This document shows, piece by piece, positions 47,862-55,913 of a DNA stretch of 64,000 bases (the stretch's first letter is position 1; every line of letters begins with the position of its first letter). A model generated the notes under the pieces. That model was not told the DNA's origin. It worked only from the letters and a program-made list of their open reading frames with translations, and did not search any database. Both the position numbers and the translations under genes were made by a program. Source of the stretch: Streptomyces sp. ICC1 (GTDB lineage: Bacteria > Actinomycetota > Actinomycetes > Streptomycetales > Streptomycetaceae); NCBI RefSeq assembly GCF_003287935.1, contig NZ_CP030287.1, positions 8,470,240 to 8,534,239 of the forward strand. The letters are read 5' to 3'.

Positions 47862-49055
47862 ATGTCTCTCGTATCCTCGCTGCGCTCCTCATCCAGCGCC
47901 CTGAAGGGCTTCAAGGACCAGGCCGCCGGCGCCGGCAAGGCCACCGACGGCCTCCGGCAGAAGGCCTCCTCCAGCGGGAGCCAGCTCCGGACGCTCAAGA
48001 CGTCCGCACAGGGCTCCACCACCCAGCTCAAGGGCCTCAAGACCGCGAGCGACCAGGCCGAGCGCTCCATGGCCAAGGCCGGCCAGACCGGTCAGCGCGC
48101 CGGAACCCAGCTCGGCAAGTTCAAGACCGGCGCCGACCGGGCCGCCTCGGGCCAGGACAAGCTCAACAAGTCCATGAAGGGCAACTTCCTCGCCCGGCTG
48201 CTCGAACTGTTCATGCCGCTCATCGAGAAGATCGTCGAGATGGCGAGCCGCTCGAAGGCCATGCAGACCGTGATCCGGGTGGCGTTCACCGCCATCCGCA
48301 CCGTGATCTCGGCGGTCATGAAGGCCATCGGCCCGATCATCCGCACCGCCGGAAACCTGATCAAGTCGGTCTGGAACAGCGTCAAGGGCGCCGTCATGCC
48401 GATCCTGTCGGCCATCGGCAATGCCGTGAAGTCCGCCTTCAACGGCATCCGGTCGGCCATCAGCACCGTGATGAACGCCATCCGCTCGGTCATCAGCACC
48501 GTGTGGAACGGCATCAAGGCCGTCATCATGCCGGTGGTCAACTGGATCAAGTCGGCGATCCCGAACGCCTTCAACTCGGTCAAGAACGCGATGTCCAGCG
48601 CCTGGAACGGGCTCAAGGGCATCGCGGCCGGCGCCTTCGGAGCCATCCTCGGGGCGGTCAAGTCCCCCATCAACTCCGTCATCGGCCTGATCAACTCCAT
48701 GATCGGCCGGATCAACAGCATCCGCGTCAGCGTCCCCGGCTGGGTCCCCATCGTCGGCGGCAAGAGCTTCGGCGTCAGCCTGCCCACGATCCCCATGCTC
48801 GCGACCGGCGGCGTCGTCATGCCGCGCAGCGGCGGTGTCCCCGCGATCATCGCCGAGGCCGGCGAGGCCGAAGCGGTCCTGCCGCTGTCCAAGCTCGACC
48901 GCCTGCTCGCCCGTACCGCCGCCCGCGCCCGGACGCAGGCCGCCGGCACCGGCAACGGCTCGGCCCTGCACATCGAGAACTACTACGCGCACCAGTCCAG
49001 CGACCCGCAGCGCACCGCCGACGCGCTGATGTACCTGGCGAAGGCGCGCGGATGA
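47862..49055 (+). CDS. Tape-measure-like tail protein 1 (short)
   Basis: 397 residues. The first 110 are Ser/Ala/Lys-rich helices (SSSGSQLRTLKTSAQGSTTQ, GADRAASGQDKLNKSMKG). A hydrophobic core (FLARLLELFMPLIEKIVEMA, AFTAIRTVISAVMKAIGPII) is followed by repeats typical of phage tape measures (AFNGIRSAISTVMNAIRSVI, STVWNGIKAVIMPVVNWIKS). The end has PTIPMLATGGVVMPRSGGVP, the conserved A-x-G-G-x-V turn, and AEAVLPLSKLDRLLAR. Siphophage tape measures usually exceed 700 residues, so this would specify a very short tube. Its end overlaps the next start by four bases. Confidence 0.85.
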   Translation: MSLVSSLRSSSSALKGFKDQAAGAGKATDGLRQKASSSGSQLRTLKTSAQGSTTQLKGLKTASDQAERSMAKAGQTGQRAGTQLGKFKTGADRAASGQDKLNKSMKGNFLARLLELFMPLIEKIVEMASRSKAMQTVIRVAFTAIRTVISAVMKAIGPIIRTAGNLIKSVWNSVKGAVMPILSAIGNAVKSAFNGIRSAISTVMNAIRSVISTVWNGIKAVIMPVVNWIKSAIPNAFNSVKNAMSSAWNGLKGIAAGAFGAILGAVKSPINSVIGLINSMIGRINSIRVSVPGWVPIVGGKSFGVSLPTIPMLATGGVVMPRSGGVPAIIAEAGEAEAVLPLSKLDRLLARTAARARTQAAGTGNGSALHIENYYAHQSSDPQRTADALMYLAKARG

Positions 49056-50314
49056 GTACGGCGGCCCTCCCGGCCGGTTTCTTCGCCGGGTGGCAGCCCG
49101 CCCTGAACGGCCTGCGCGCCCAGTCCTCCCAGGCGCGCCAGGCCGTGCGGCGCCAGACGGCCTCGATCCGCCAGGCCGCGACCGCCGTGGGCCGGCTGTC
49201 CACCGACTCCGGCCAGGCGGGCAAGGTGCTCGCCTCGCTGAAGACCCAGGCCGGCGCCGCGGCCCTGTCCACCGGCAAGGTCGGCCAGTCCGCCGGCCGG
49301 GCGGCGACGGGGACCGGGCAGGCCGGCAGCGGTGCCCGCGGAGTCCTCGCCTCGCTGCGCAAGCTGGGCGGGGCGACCGGCGGCGTCCTCGCGATCCTGG
49401 GCGGCCTGATCCCGGTCATGGAGATCGTCTCCACCCTGATGAGCACCTTCGGCATCGCCATGACCGTCGGCGCGGTCGTGATGACCGCGGTCAACGTCGC
49501 CATGCGCGCCAACCCGCTGGGCTTCGCCCTCGGGATCCTGATCCCGGTCGGCGCCTGGCTCATCGAGCTCGCCATGAACTCCGAGACCGGCCAGCGGATC
49601 ATCGAGCAGCTCTTCGAGTACGTCGGAAAGGTCTTCGAGCAGCAGCTCACGTTCCTCCTTCCGGTGCTCAAGACCGTCGGCGAGATCGTGACCACGTACT
49701 TCACGGGGTACCTCGCGGTCGTCTCCGGCGTCCTCGGGCTGCTGAGCGGAGACACGAGCGGCATCGCGCGCGTCGGTACGTCCGTCAGCTCGGCCACGCA
49801 GTCCCTGCGCGGGATCGCCTCCGGCGCGTTCGACGCGATCATGGCCCCGATCCGGCCGGTGATCGACTTCCTCACCGGCGGGCTCCCCAGCGCCTTCTCC
49901 CGTGTGAGCGGCTCCCTCTCCGGGTCGCTCGGCGGCATCGGCCGCATGGTGACCACGGGGCTGCAGGCCGTGCTGGCCGTGGTCACCGGCCCCTTCAACG
50001 GCATGATCGCCTTCGCCAACTGGATCATCGACGGCCTCGAGGACCTCAGCTTCTCGATCCTCGGCAAGAAGTTCGGCGTCGACCTCGACAAGATCCCGAT
50101 GCTCGCGGAGGGCGGCGTCGTCTGGCCCCAGTCCATGGGCCAGGCCCCGCGCATCAACCCCGTGTCGGACCTCGACCACCGCCGCGTCACGCCCTTCGAC
50201 CCGCACGCCGCGCGCCAGGAGCCGTACCGCGTGAAGGAGTTCCGCGAAGAGGCGGGCGCGGGCCCCCGGTCCACCGCCGAGGACCTGCTGTTCCTCGTCG
50301 CCGCCCACGCATGA
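49052..50314 (+). CDS. Tape-measure-like tail protein 2 (short)
   Basis: 420 residues, a paralogue of the preceding protein. Gln/Ala-rich N-terminal helices (SQARQAVRRQTASIRQAATA) lead to a long hydrophobic core (GLIPVMEIVSTLMSTFGIAM, TVGAVVMTAVNVAMRANPLG). The C-terminus contains GKKFGVDLDKIPMLAEGGVV, WPQSMGQAPRI, mirroring the KSFGVSLPTIPMLATGGVVM of its neighbour. ATG 49052 forms an ATGA overlap. Two tandem short tape-measure-like proteins are unusual; one may be a pore-forming or chaperoned partner. Membrane-active helices are evident, and cell-envelope insertion is an inference. Confidence 0.82.
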   Translation: MSTAALPAGFFAGWQPALNGLRAQSSQARQAVRRQTASIRQAATAVGRLSTDSGQAGKVLASLKTQAGAAALSTGKVGQSAGRAATGTGQAGSGARGVLASLRKLGGATGGVLAILGGLIPVMEIVSTLMSTFGIAMTVGAVVMTAVNVAMRANPLGFALGILIPVGAWLIELAMNSETGQRIIEQLFEYVGKVFEQQLTFLLPVLKTVGEIVTTYFTGYLAVVSGVLGLLSGDTSGIARVGTSVSSATQSLRGIASGAFDAIMAPIRPVIDFLTGGLPSAFSRVSGSLSGSLGGIGRMVTTGLQAVLAVVTGPFNGMIAFANWIIDGLEDLSFSILGKKFGVDLDKIPMLAEGGVVWPQSMGQAPRINPVSDLDHRRVTPFDPHAARQEPYRVKEFREEAGAGPRSTAEDLLFLVAAHA

Positions 50315-50362
50315 CCCCCGCGCGGATCCACCGCCCCCACCCGAGATGAGGTGACGGCCGTC

Positions 50363-51271
50363 ATGGCCGAGACCACGCAGACCCACACCGCCGATCTCGA
50401 ACCCGGCTCACTCATCACCCAGGACGGGCAGATGCAGTGGGCCGGGATCCTTTTCGGCCCCGGCACCCCCTACACCATCGAGAAGGCCGGCCTCAGCGGC
50501 TGGGAGGACCTGCCCGAGTACGACAGCTCGGACGCCGAACGCCCCACCGGCCACGGTTCCTGGTCCGGCGCCCGCTACGCCAAGTCCCGCAAGGTCGGCG
50601 GCACCCTGTGGATGGTCCCCGAGCGGGGCGCCTCCCTGGCCACCGTCCGGGCCCTGCGCCAGGCGCTGACCCTCGGTGAGGACGAGCGCTGGCTCGCGGT
50701 CCGGCTGCACGGCGAGATCCTGGCCGTACGGGCCCGGATCAGCCAGCGCATCGTCCCCGCCGACCGGGTGTACGCCACCCAGGGCGCGGCCAAGGCGTCC
50801 GTGCAGTGGCTGGCCACCGACCCGCGCCGCTACCTCGTCGACGAGCAGTCGGCGGTGGTGTCCGCGCCGGAGCCGGAGAGCGGTCTGACCTGGCCGCTGG
50901 TCTGGCCCCTGAGCTGGGGCACGGCCTCCAAGACGGGTGACGCGAGCGCCGACAACGACGGCTCCGCGCCGACCCATCCGGTCATCACCTTCCGCGGCCC
51001 CTGTGGCACGCCCTCCGTCACGGAGCGGCTCAGCCGCCGCCGCCTGCGCTACGGGATCGACCTGACGGCCGGCGACGAGCTGGTCGTGGACACCGCCGCC
51101 GGCACGGTCACGCTCAACGGCACCGCCTCGCGCCGGCACACGGCCACCGCGGACAGCGGCCCGGAGGAGCTGTTCACCTTCGAACCGGGCCGGGCCGAGC
51201 TGTCCTTCCGCCCGGACACGGCGGCGGCCGGCGCCTCGATGTCCGTCCGCTGGCGCAGCGCGGAGTGGTAG
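50363..51271 (+). CDS. Distal-tail-like phage tail protein
   Basis: 302 residues. ATG 50363 has the full anti-Shine-Dalgarno match GAGGTGA eight bases upstream; a GTG at 50351 is an alternative. MQWAGILFGPGTPYTIEKAG, LSGWEDLPEYDSSDAERPTG, HGSWSGARYAKSRKVGGTLW is a siphovirus tail-component (Dit-like) N-terminal pattern, and the C-terminal half holds a beta-sandwich (ITFRGPCGTPSVTERLSRRR, GIDLTAGDELVVDTAAGTVT). It would connect the tube to a tip. The module stops here; no sheath, tube, spike, portal, capsid, integrase or lysis gene is seen. Confidence 0.85.
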   Translation: MAETTQTHTADLEPGSLITQDGQMQWAGILFGPGTPYTIEKAGLSGWEDLPEYDSSDAERPTGHGSWSGARYAKSRKVGGTLWMVPERGASLATVRALRQALTLGEDERWLAVRLHGEILAVRARISQRIVPADRVYATQGAAKASVQWLATDPRRYLVDEQSAVVSAPEPESGLTWPLVWPLSWGTASKTGDASADNDGSAPTHPVITFRGPCGTPSVTERLSRRRLRYGIDLTAGDELVVDTAAGTVTLNGTASRRHTATADSGPEELFTFEPGRAELSFRPDTAAAGASMSVRWRSAEW

Positions 51272-51494
51272 CGGGAGGCCCCCCGCCTCCGCCTCCACAC
51301 CCCCGCACGCCGCGACGCCGGCCAAGCCGAAGCCGCCGGCCTCCTCCCCGACCCCGGCCCCGGGGCCGAAGGACGTCTACTACAAGAACTGCACCGAGGC
51401 CAAGGCAGCCGGCGCCGCCCCCATCCGCCGCGGCCAGCCCGGCTACGGCAAGCACCTCGACCGCGACAACGACGGCATCGCCTGCGACAAGTAG
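51270..51494 (+). pseudogene. Excalibur calcium-binding domain protein, 5'-truncated
   Basis: The frame ends PKDVYYKNCTEAKAAGAAPI, RRGQPGYGKHLDRDNDGIAC, DK, a complete Excalibur domain with its Ca-binding D-x-D-x-D-G-I-A-C loop and the paired cysteine. It is preceded only by a Pro/Ala linker and no start codon, because the frame begins within the stop region of the distal-tail-like gene. Excalibur proteins are normally secreted with a signal peptide, which is absent. The N-terminal part was lost or the tail gene was joined to it. Confidence 0.8.
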
Positions 51495-51612
51495 GCCAGT
51501 GGGCCCGCCCCGGGGCAGCGGCGGGTTCCGGCCGTTCGCGGCGCAGGGCCTCGTCCGGGGCCGCGGCGGGCCGCAGAATCGACCCGTCGGCTACAGCGCT
51601 GAGGACGGGGCC

Positions 51613-53031
51613 ATGGCAGCAGAAACCACACGGGCGGACAGCCGCGCCGGTACGCGGACACCCTTGCTCCCGGGCACCCCGCTGCTCGGCTCGCTCGCCG
51701 ACCTGCAATCGGACTCGCTCGGCACGTACCTGCGGGCGCTGCACGAGCACGGCGACGTCGTCCGGATCACCGCCGGCCCGCCCGGCCTGCGCGCCGAGCT
51801 GCACTGCGTCTTCTCGGCGGAGGGGGTCCAGCAGGTGCTGGCCTCGCAGGCGGCCAACTTCCGCAAGGACAACGCCTTCTACCAGGAGGTCCGCGACTCC
51901 TTCGGCAACGGCCTGCTGACCAGCCAGGACGAGGACTACCTGCGCCAGCGGCGGCTGGTCCAGCCGCTGTTCACCAAGCGCCGGGTGGACGGGTACGCGC
52001 ACGCCGTCGCGGCCGAGACCGCCGCGACCCTGGCCGGCTGGGAGAAGGCTGCGGACGGGACCGTCGACGTCGCGGACGAGATGATGGTCCTCGCGCTGCG
52101 CGCGGTCTCCCGGATCCTCTTCGGCACCGACGTGGACGCCACCGCCGATGTCGTGCACCGCTGCTTTCCGGTCATCACCGAGTACACGCTGCGCCGCGGC
52201 TACTCCCCGCTCAACATCCCCCGCAGCTGGCCCACGCCGGGCAACAAGCGGGCGGCCGCCGCCCTGGACGAGCTGTACGGGGCGTGCGACAGGATCATCG
52301 CCGAGCGGCGGGGAAGCGGCGGAGGCGAAGGCAGCGGAGACGCAGACGCCGAGGGCGGGGGCCAGGACCTGCTGTCGCTGCTGGCCGCCGCCACGAGCGC
52401 GGACGACGGGGAGTTCGACGCCACCGAACTGCGCGAGCAGGTCCTGATCTTCCTCCTCGCCGGCCACGAGACCACCGCCACCTCGCTGGCCTTCTCCCTG
52501 CACCTGCTCGGCCGCCATCCGGAGGTCCAGGACCGGGCCCGCGCCGAGATCGCCGCCGTCCTGGGCGACCGTACGCCCGAGGCCGCCGACCTCGACCGGC
52601 TCCCGTACCTCACGCAGGTGCTCAAGGAGGCCATGCGGCTCTACCCCGCGGCCCCCACCATCGGCCGGCGCTCGGTCGCCGCCACCGAGGTCGACGGGCA
52701 CACGATCCCGGCGGGCGCCGACGTCATCCTGGCCCCCTGGGTGACCCACCGCCACCCCCGCTACTGGCCGGACCCGGAGCGCTTCGACCCCGACCGGTTC
52801 ACCCCGGAGGCGGAGGCGGCCCGGCCGCGCTACGCCTGGTTCCCCTTCGGCGGAGGACCGCGCGCCTGCATCGGTCAGCACTTCTCGATGCTGGAGTCGG
52901 TGATCGCGCTCGCGATGATCCTGCGGACCTGCGCGTTCGAGGCGGTGGACACCGACATCCCCGTCGGCGCCGGGATCACCCTGCAGACCCGGGGTCCGGC
53001 GCGCTGCCGGGTCCGGCGCGTGGACGCTTGA
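51613..53031 (+). CDS. Cytochrome P450
   Basis: 472 residues. I-helix AGHETTATSLAFSL (oxygen-activating Thr), K-helix EAMR, PERF motif DPERFDPDRF and heme loop FPFGGGPRACIGQHFS with the Cys ligand are all intact. The sequence around them (TPGNKRAAAALDELYGACDR, VTHRHPRYWPDPERF) places it in the bacterial branch related to CYP4/CYP102-like fatty-acid and terpene hydroxylases. Soluble, needs ferredoxin partners encoded elsewhere. The N-terminus has a proline-rich TPLLPGTPLLGS start. ATG 51613 lacks a strong ribosome site. The substrate is unknown. Confidence 0.95.
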   Translation: MAAETTRADSRAGTRTPLLPGTPLLGSLADLQSDSLGTYLRALHEHGDVVRITAGPPGLRAELHCVFSAEGVQQVLASQAANFRKDNAFYQEVRDSFGNGLLTSQDEDYLRQRRLVQPLFTKRRVDGYAHAVAAETAATLAGWEKAADGTVDVADEMMVLALRAVSRILFGTDVDATADVVHRCFPVITEYTLRRGYSPLNIPRSWPTPGNKRAAAALDELYGACDRIIAERRGSGGGEGSGDADAEGGGQDLLSLLAAATSADDGEFDATELREQVLIFLLAGHETTATSLAFSLHLLGRHPEVQDRARAEIAAVLGDRTPEAADLDRLPYLTQVLKEAMRLYPAAPTIGRRSVAATEVDGHTIPAGADVILAPWVTHRHPRYWPDPERFDPDRFTPEAEAARPRYAWFPFGGGPRACIGQHFSMLESVIALAMILRTCAFEAVDTDIPVGAGITLQTRGPARCRVRRVDA

Positions 53032-53055
53032 CGCACCGGCGGTCATGATGTCCCG

Positions 53056-53613
53056 ATGGAAGAGGAGATTCCGGGGCAGTTGTCCCCGTATGCACGTCGG
53101 CCGCCGTACGCGCTGCTCCCCGGGCTCCCCGCACGTCCGCCGTTCTCCCACCGGCTCGGCCGCTTCTTCGCCGTCCGGTTCCTGACCGCCCTGCCCGACG
53201 ACCTCGCCGACGCGGCGGCCGCCCTGCTCGACCCCCTGGAGCGCGCCGCGCGCCTCGCCGGCCGCCTGCTGCACGGCCCGGCCCTGCGCGGCGGCTGGCA
53301 CAGCGAAGCGGGCGGACTCGCCCTGGCCCTGTACGGGTTCCACTGGACGCGGTGGCAGGCCCGGGAGCACGGCCCCGGGGCCACCTTCCGCGTGGAGCCG
53401 GGCCGGCTGACGGCCCATCCGCCCTGGGGCCGCTCCGACCCCTCGCGCGCCGCCCGCACCACGGCCGCCGCGCTGCGCCGGATTCCGCGCCCCCGCCGGC
53501 GCCGCACCCGCGTGGACCTCGCCTTCCCGGACGGCTCCTGGCTCTCGCTGCGCATGAACACCGCGCGGGACGCGGCCCGCCTGCGCCGCTCCCTGGCCGC
53601 CCCGGGGAGCTAG
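53056..53613 (+). CDS. Hypothetical protein, basic and Trp-rich
   Basis: 185 residues, unusually Arg/Pro-rich at the start and rich in Trp and Arg in the middle (ALYGFHWTRWQAREHGPGAT, PPWGRSDPSRAARTTAAALR). No known domain. It follows the P450 by 24 bases in the same direction, so they are probably cotranscribed. Its TAG stop is again the CTAG of a short repeat (53610-53647). Confidence 0.7.
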   Translation: MEEEIPGQLSPYARRPPYALLPGLPARPPFSHRLGRFFAVRFLTALPDDLADAAAALLDPLERAARLAGRLLHGPALRGGWHSEAGGLALALYGFHWTRWQAREHGPGATFRVEPGRLTAHPPWGRSDPSRAARTTAAALRRIPRPRRRRTRVDLAFPDGSWLSLRMNTARDAARLRRSLAAPGS

Positions 53614-53647
53614 GCCGTCTCTTTCGGATCCTGCCGGGCGGGCCTAG
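53610..53647. repeat. Short CTAG-bounded inverted repeat shared with the MITE flank
   Basis: CTAGGCC and GGCCTAG face each other 24 bases apart. The interior begins CTAGGCCGTCTCTTTCGG, the same 18-base string (one mismatch) found beside MITE copy B at 44912. It provides the stop codons of both flanking genes. Confidence 0.55.
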
Positions 53648-55197
53648 GACGCCGTCGGGGTGTGGTTGCCCTGGAGCCGGGCGAGGTCCGAGGGGCGGAC
53701 CTGGATCACGAAGAGCGCGATCAGCGCCGTGACCAGGGTGAACGCGGCGGCGGCCACGAAGGCCGCGCTCACGCCCGAGGTGAGGACCTGGTCGCTCCAC
53801 GGCTTCGGGTACTGCTTGGTGCGGGCGAAGAAGGCCTTCTGCTCCGGGGTCGCCGTGCTCAGGAAGGAGCCCGCCTGGTTCTTGGCCTCGTTGCGGCTGG
53901 CCGTGCCGAAGACGGTGACCAGGATGGACAGGCCGAGCGAACCGCCCACCTGCTGCATGGCGTTCAGCAGCCCGGAGGCCGCGCCCGACTCCCGGTCGGA
54001 GACGTTCGACAGGGCCATCAGGGTCAGGGACACGAACTGCATGCCCATGCCGGCCGCGAACAGCAGCATCGGGCCCAGGATGCTGCCCAGGTACGTCGAG
54101 TGGATGTCGGTCAGGGTGAGCCAGGCCAGTCCGGCGGCGGCGAGGAGGGATCCGGTCACCATGAACGGCTTGGGCCCGAACTTCGGCAGCCCCTGGGCGG
54201 TGATCCCCGCCGTCACCGCGATCATCGCGCTGACCGGCAGGAAGGCGAGCCCGGCCCGCAGCGGGCTGAAGCCCAGCACGTTCTGCACGAAGAGGGTCAG
54301 GAAGAAGAACATGCCGAAGATCGCGCAGGCGAAGAAGAGCATGATCGCGTAGGTGCCGGCCCGGTTGCGGTCGGCGAACATGTGCAGTGGGGTGATCGGC
54401 TGGGGCGAGCGCCGCTCGTTGACGATGAAGAGGGCCAGCAGGATCACGGCCGCCGCGAAGGAGGCGAGCGTCAGCCCGTCCCCCCAGCCCTCCTGGGAAG
54501 CTCGGATGAAGCCGTAGACCAGCGCGACCATGCCGACGGTGGAGAGCAGCGCGCCCGCGAAGTCGAAGTGCCCGGAGTGGCGCGGGGACTCGCTGATCAC
54601 CTTCGGGGTGACCACGGCGATCAGCAGGGCGATGGGGACGTTGACGAAGAGCACCCAGCGCCAGTTGAGCCACTCGACGAGCATGCCGCCGGCCAGCAGT
54701 CCGATCGCGCCGCCGCCCGCCGAGACGCCGGCGAAGACGCCGAAGGCCCGGTTGCGTTCGGGCCCTTCGCGGAAGGTCGTGGTGATGAGTGCGAGCGCGG
54801 TCGGCGAGGCGATGGCGCCGCCGACGCCCTGGAGGGCGCGTGCCGCCATCAACTGGCCCGAGTTCTGGGCGAATCCGCCCAGCAGCGAGGCGAGGCCGAA
54901 GAGCAGCACGCCGAAGACGAAGACCCGCCGCCGGCCGAGGATGTCGCCGGTGCGGCCGCCGAGGAGGAGCAGGCCGCCGAAGGTGAGGGTGTAGGCGTTG
55001 ACCACCCAGGACAGGCTCTCGGTGGAGAAGCCGAGGGCGGTCTGGATGTGCGGCAGCGCGATGTTCACGATGGTGATGTCGAGAACGACCATGAGCTGGC
55101 AGGAAGCGATCACGAGCAGGGCGAGCCCGTTGCCTCCGCCACGGACCTTGCCGTCGGTCCCGGTGCTGGTGCTGCTCGGCGATGCGTTCTGGTCCAC
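53644..55197 (-). CDS. MFS drug efflux pump, DHA2 (14-helix) family, second copy
   Basis: 517 residues, equal in length and very close to the pump at 4124-5677: helix 1 VVLDITIVNIALPHIQTALG, motif A GGRTGDILGRRRVFVFG, motif C ALQGVGGAIASPTALALITT. The same transport mechanism (proton-coupled drug export) is expected. GTG 55197 has only a weak upstream site. An 11-bp inverted repeat (55259-55286) lies in the divergent promoter, but no regulator gene is adjacent here: the plus-strand neighbour is an S9 peptidase cut by adapter, so a true neighbour may be missing. Confidence 0.93.
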   Translation of the reverse strand: MDQNASPSSTSTGTDGKVRGGGNGLALLVIASCQLMVVLDITIVNIALPHIQTALGFSTESLSWVVNAYTLTFGGLLLLGGRTGDILGRRRVFVFGVLLFGLASLLGGFAQNSGQLMAARALQGVGGAIASPTALALITTTFREGPERNRAFGVFAGVSAGGGAIGLLAGGMLVEWLNWRWVLFVNVPIALLIAVVTPKVISESPRHSGHFDFAGALLSTVGMVALVYGFIRASQEGWGDGLTLASFAAAVILLALFIVNERRSPQPITPLHMFADRNRAGTYAIMLFFACAIFGMFFFLTLFVQNVLGFSPLRAGLAFLPVSAMIAVTAGITAQGLPKFGPKPFMVTGSLLAAAGLAWLTLTDIHSTYLGSILGPMLLFAAGMGMQFVSLTLMALSNVSDRESGAASGLLNAMQQVGGSLGLSILVTVFGTASRNEAKNQAGSFLSTATPEQKAFFARTKQYPKPWSDQVLTSGVSAAFVAAAAFTLVTALIALFVIQVRPSDLARLQGNHTPTAS

Positions 55198-55258
55198 TTT
55201 TTCGACGCTAAACCCGTGCCCCGGGGTCTACCACTCGAACGGCCTAGCCAATGTGGTA

Positions 55259-55286
55259 TGTGTTATGTGCCATTTCACATGACACA
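55259..55286. promoter_or_regulatory. Inverted repeat in divergent promoter (operator candidate)
   Basis: TGTGTTATGTG and CACATGACACA pair at 10 of 11 positions around CCATTT. It is AT-rich for this genome and centred 62 to 89 bases upstream of the pump start, and just before the S9 peptidase ATG at 55295. A TetR or MarR protein not in view is the likely partner. Confidence 0.6.
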
Positions 55287-55294
55287 CTGCTCGC

Positions 55295-55487
55295 ATGGAC
55301 GACTTCCTCCGGCTCTCCGCGAGCACCGCCCGCTTCACCCACGGCGCCCCGCGCGCCTTCGCGTTCGGCGACGAAGGCCGGCTCCTCTGGTTCCTCCGCT
55401 CCACCGGCCCCACCGACCCCCTCGACAGCCTCTGGGTCCTGGACACCGCCACCGGCGCCGAGACCCGGCTCGCCGACCCCCGTGAAC
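55295..55487 (+). CDS. S9-family peptidase, N-terminal fragment (truncated by adapter)
   Basis: About 64 native residues, MDDFLRLSASTARFTHGAPR, AFAFGDEGRLLWFLRSTGPT, DPLDSLWVLDTATGAETRLA, read as the first blade of the propeller of a dipeptidyl-peptidase/prolyl-oligopeptidase-type enzyme. The frame then runs into EPVSYPHLTLPTIYSC, which is translated adapter. The alpha/beta-hydrolase domain is missing. Start ATG 55295 is 29 bases past the inverted repeat's first arm with no strong ribosome site. It is divergent from the second MFS pump. Confidence 0.75.
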
Positions 55488-55541
55488 CTGTCTCTTATCC
55501 CCATCTGACGCTGCCGACGATCTACTCCTGTTAGATCTCGG
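55488..55541 (+). other. Nextera-type adapter remnant (i5 side)
   Basis: CTGTCTCTTATCCCCATCTG, ACGCTGCCGACGA, about eight index bases, then TTAGATCTCGG. The mosaic end is matched with two mismatches and the read-2 linker exactly. Its translation is the familiar contaminant YTHLTLP-like peptide. It cuts the S9 peptidase and joins it to an unrelated gene tail. Confidence 0.97.
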
Positions 55542-55547
55542 GCCCCC

Positions 55548-55823
55548 GACTCCCCCGACTCCCCCGGCGGCCCGGACTCCCCGTGTGACCCGGACCCGCT
55601 CTGCGACCCGGTACGGGCCTTCGAGGCGTTCGCCGCGAGCGCTGCCGCGCTGGACGCCTGGCACGAGGGCGGCGGCCGCGGCCCGAAGCCGCCCGGCCGA
55701 CTGCGTGCCTACCGTCCGCCCGACCTCTCGTACGCCAAGCGGCGCTTCACGATGCCGCTGTACCGGCTGCTCGTCGACCCGGACGGCCGCACGTTCGGCC
55801 TTCGGCGGCGCAACGCGTTCTGA
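55548..55823 (+). CDS. C-terminal fragment of an unidentified protein
   Basis: About 91 residues ending YAKRRFTMPLYRLLVDPDGR, TFGLRRRNAF. The stop at 55821-55823 is sound and the codon use is normal. The tail P-L-Y-R-L-x-x-D-P-D-G-R is reminiscent of the C-termini of streptomycete phospholipase D-like proteins, but I cannot confirm this. Everything upstream is adapter, so the rest of the gene belongs to another contig. Confidence 0.55.
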   Translation, partial: DSPDSPGGPDSPCDPDPLCDPVRAFEAFAASAAALDAWHEGGGRGPKPPGRLRAYRPPDLSYAKRRFTMPLYRLLVDPDGRTFGLRRRNAF

Positions 55824-55913
55824 ACTCGGCCGGGGACGGTGTCCTGCCGGATGGACGGGGCTGGTGATCAGCCGGCGGTCCCGGTGGTCCCGGCGACCTC
55901 CGGGACGGGGTCT

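Noticed and set aside
47052..51271. A complete contractile injection system or prophage
   Set aside because: No sheath, tube, baseplate spike, ATPase, portal, capsid, integrase or lysis gene is seen in the window.
53662..55485. 607-codon plus-strand frame opposite the second MFS pump
   Set aside because: Complement of the transporter; only Gly/Glu/Asp low complexity.
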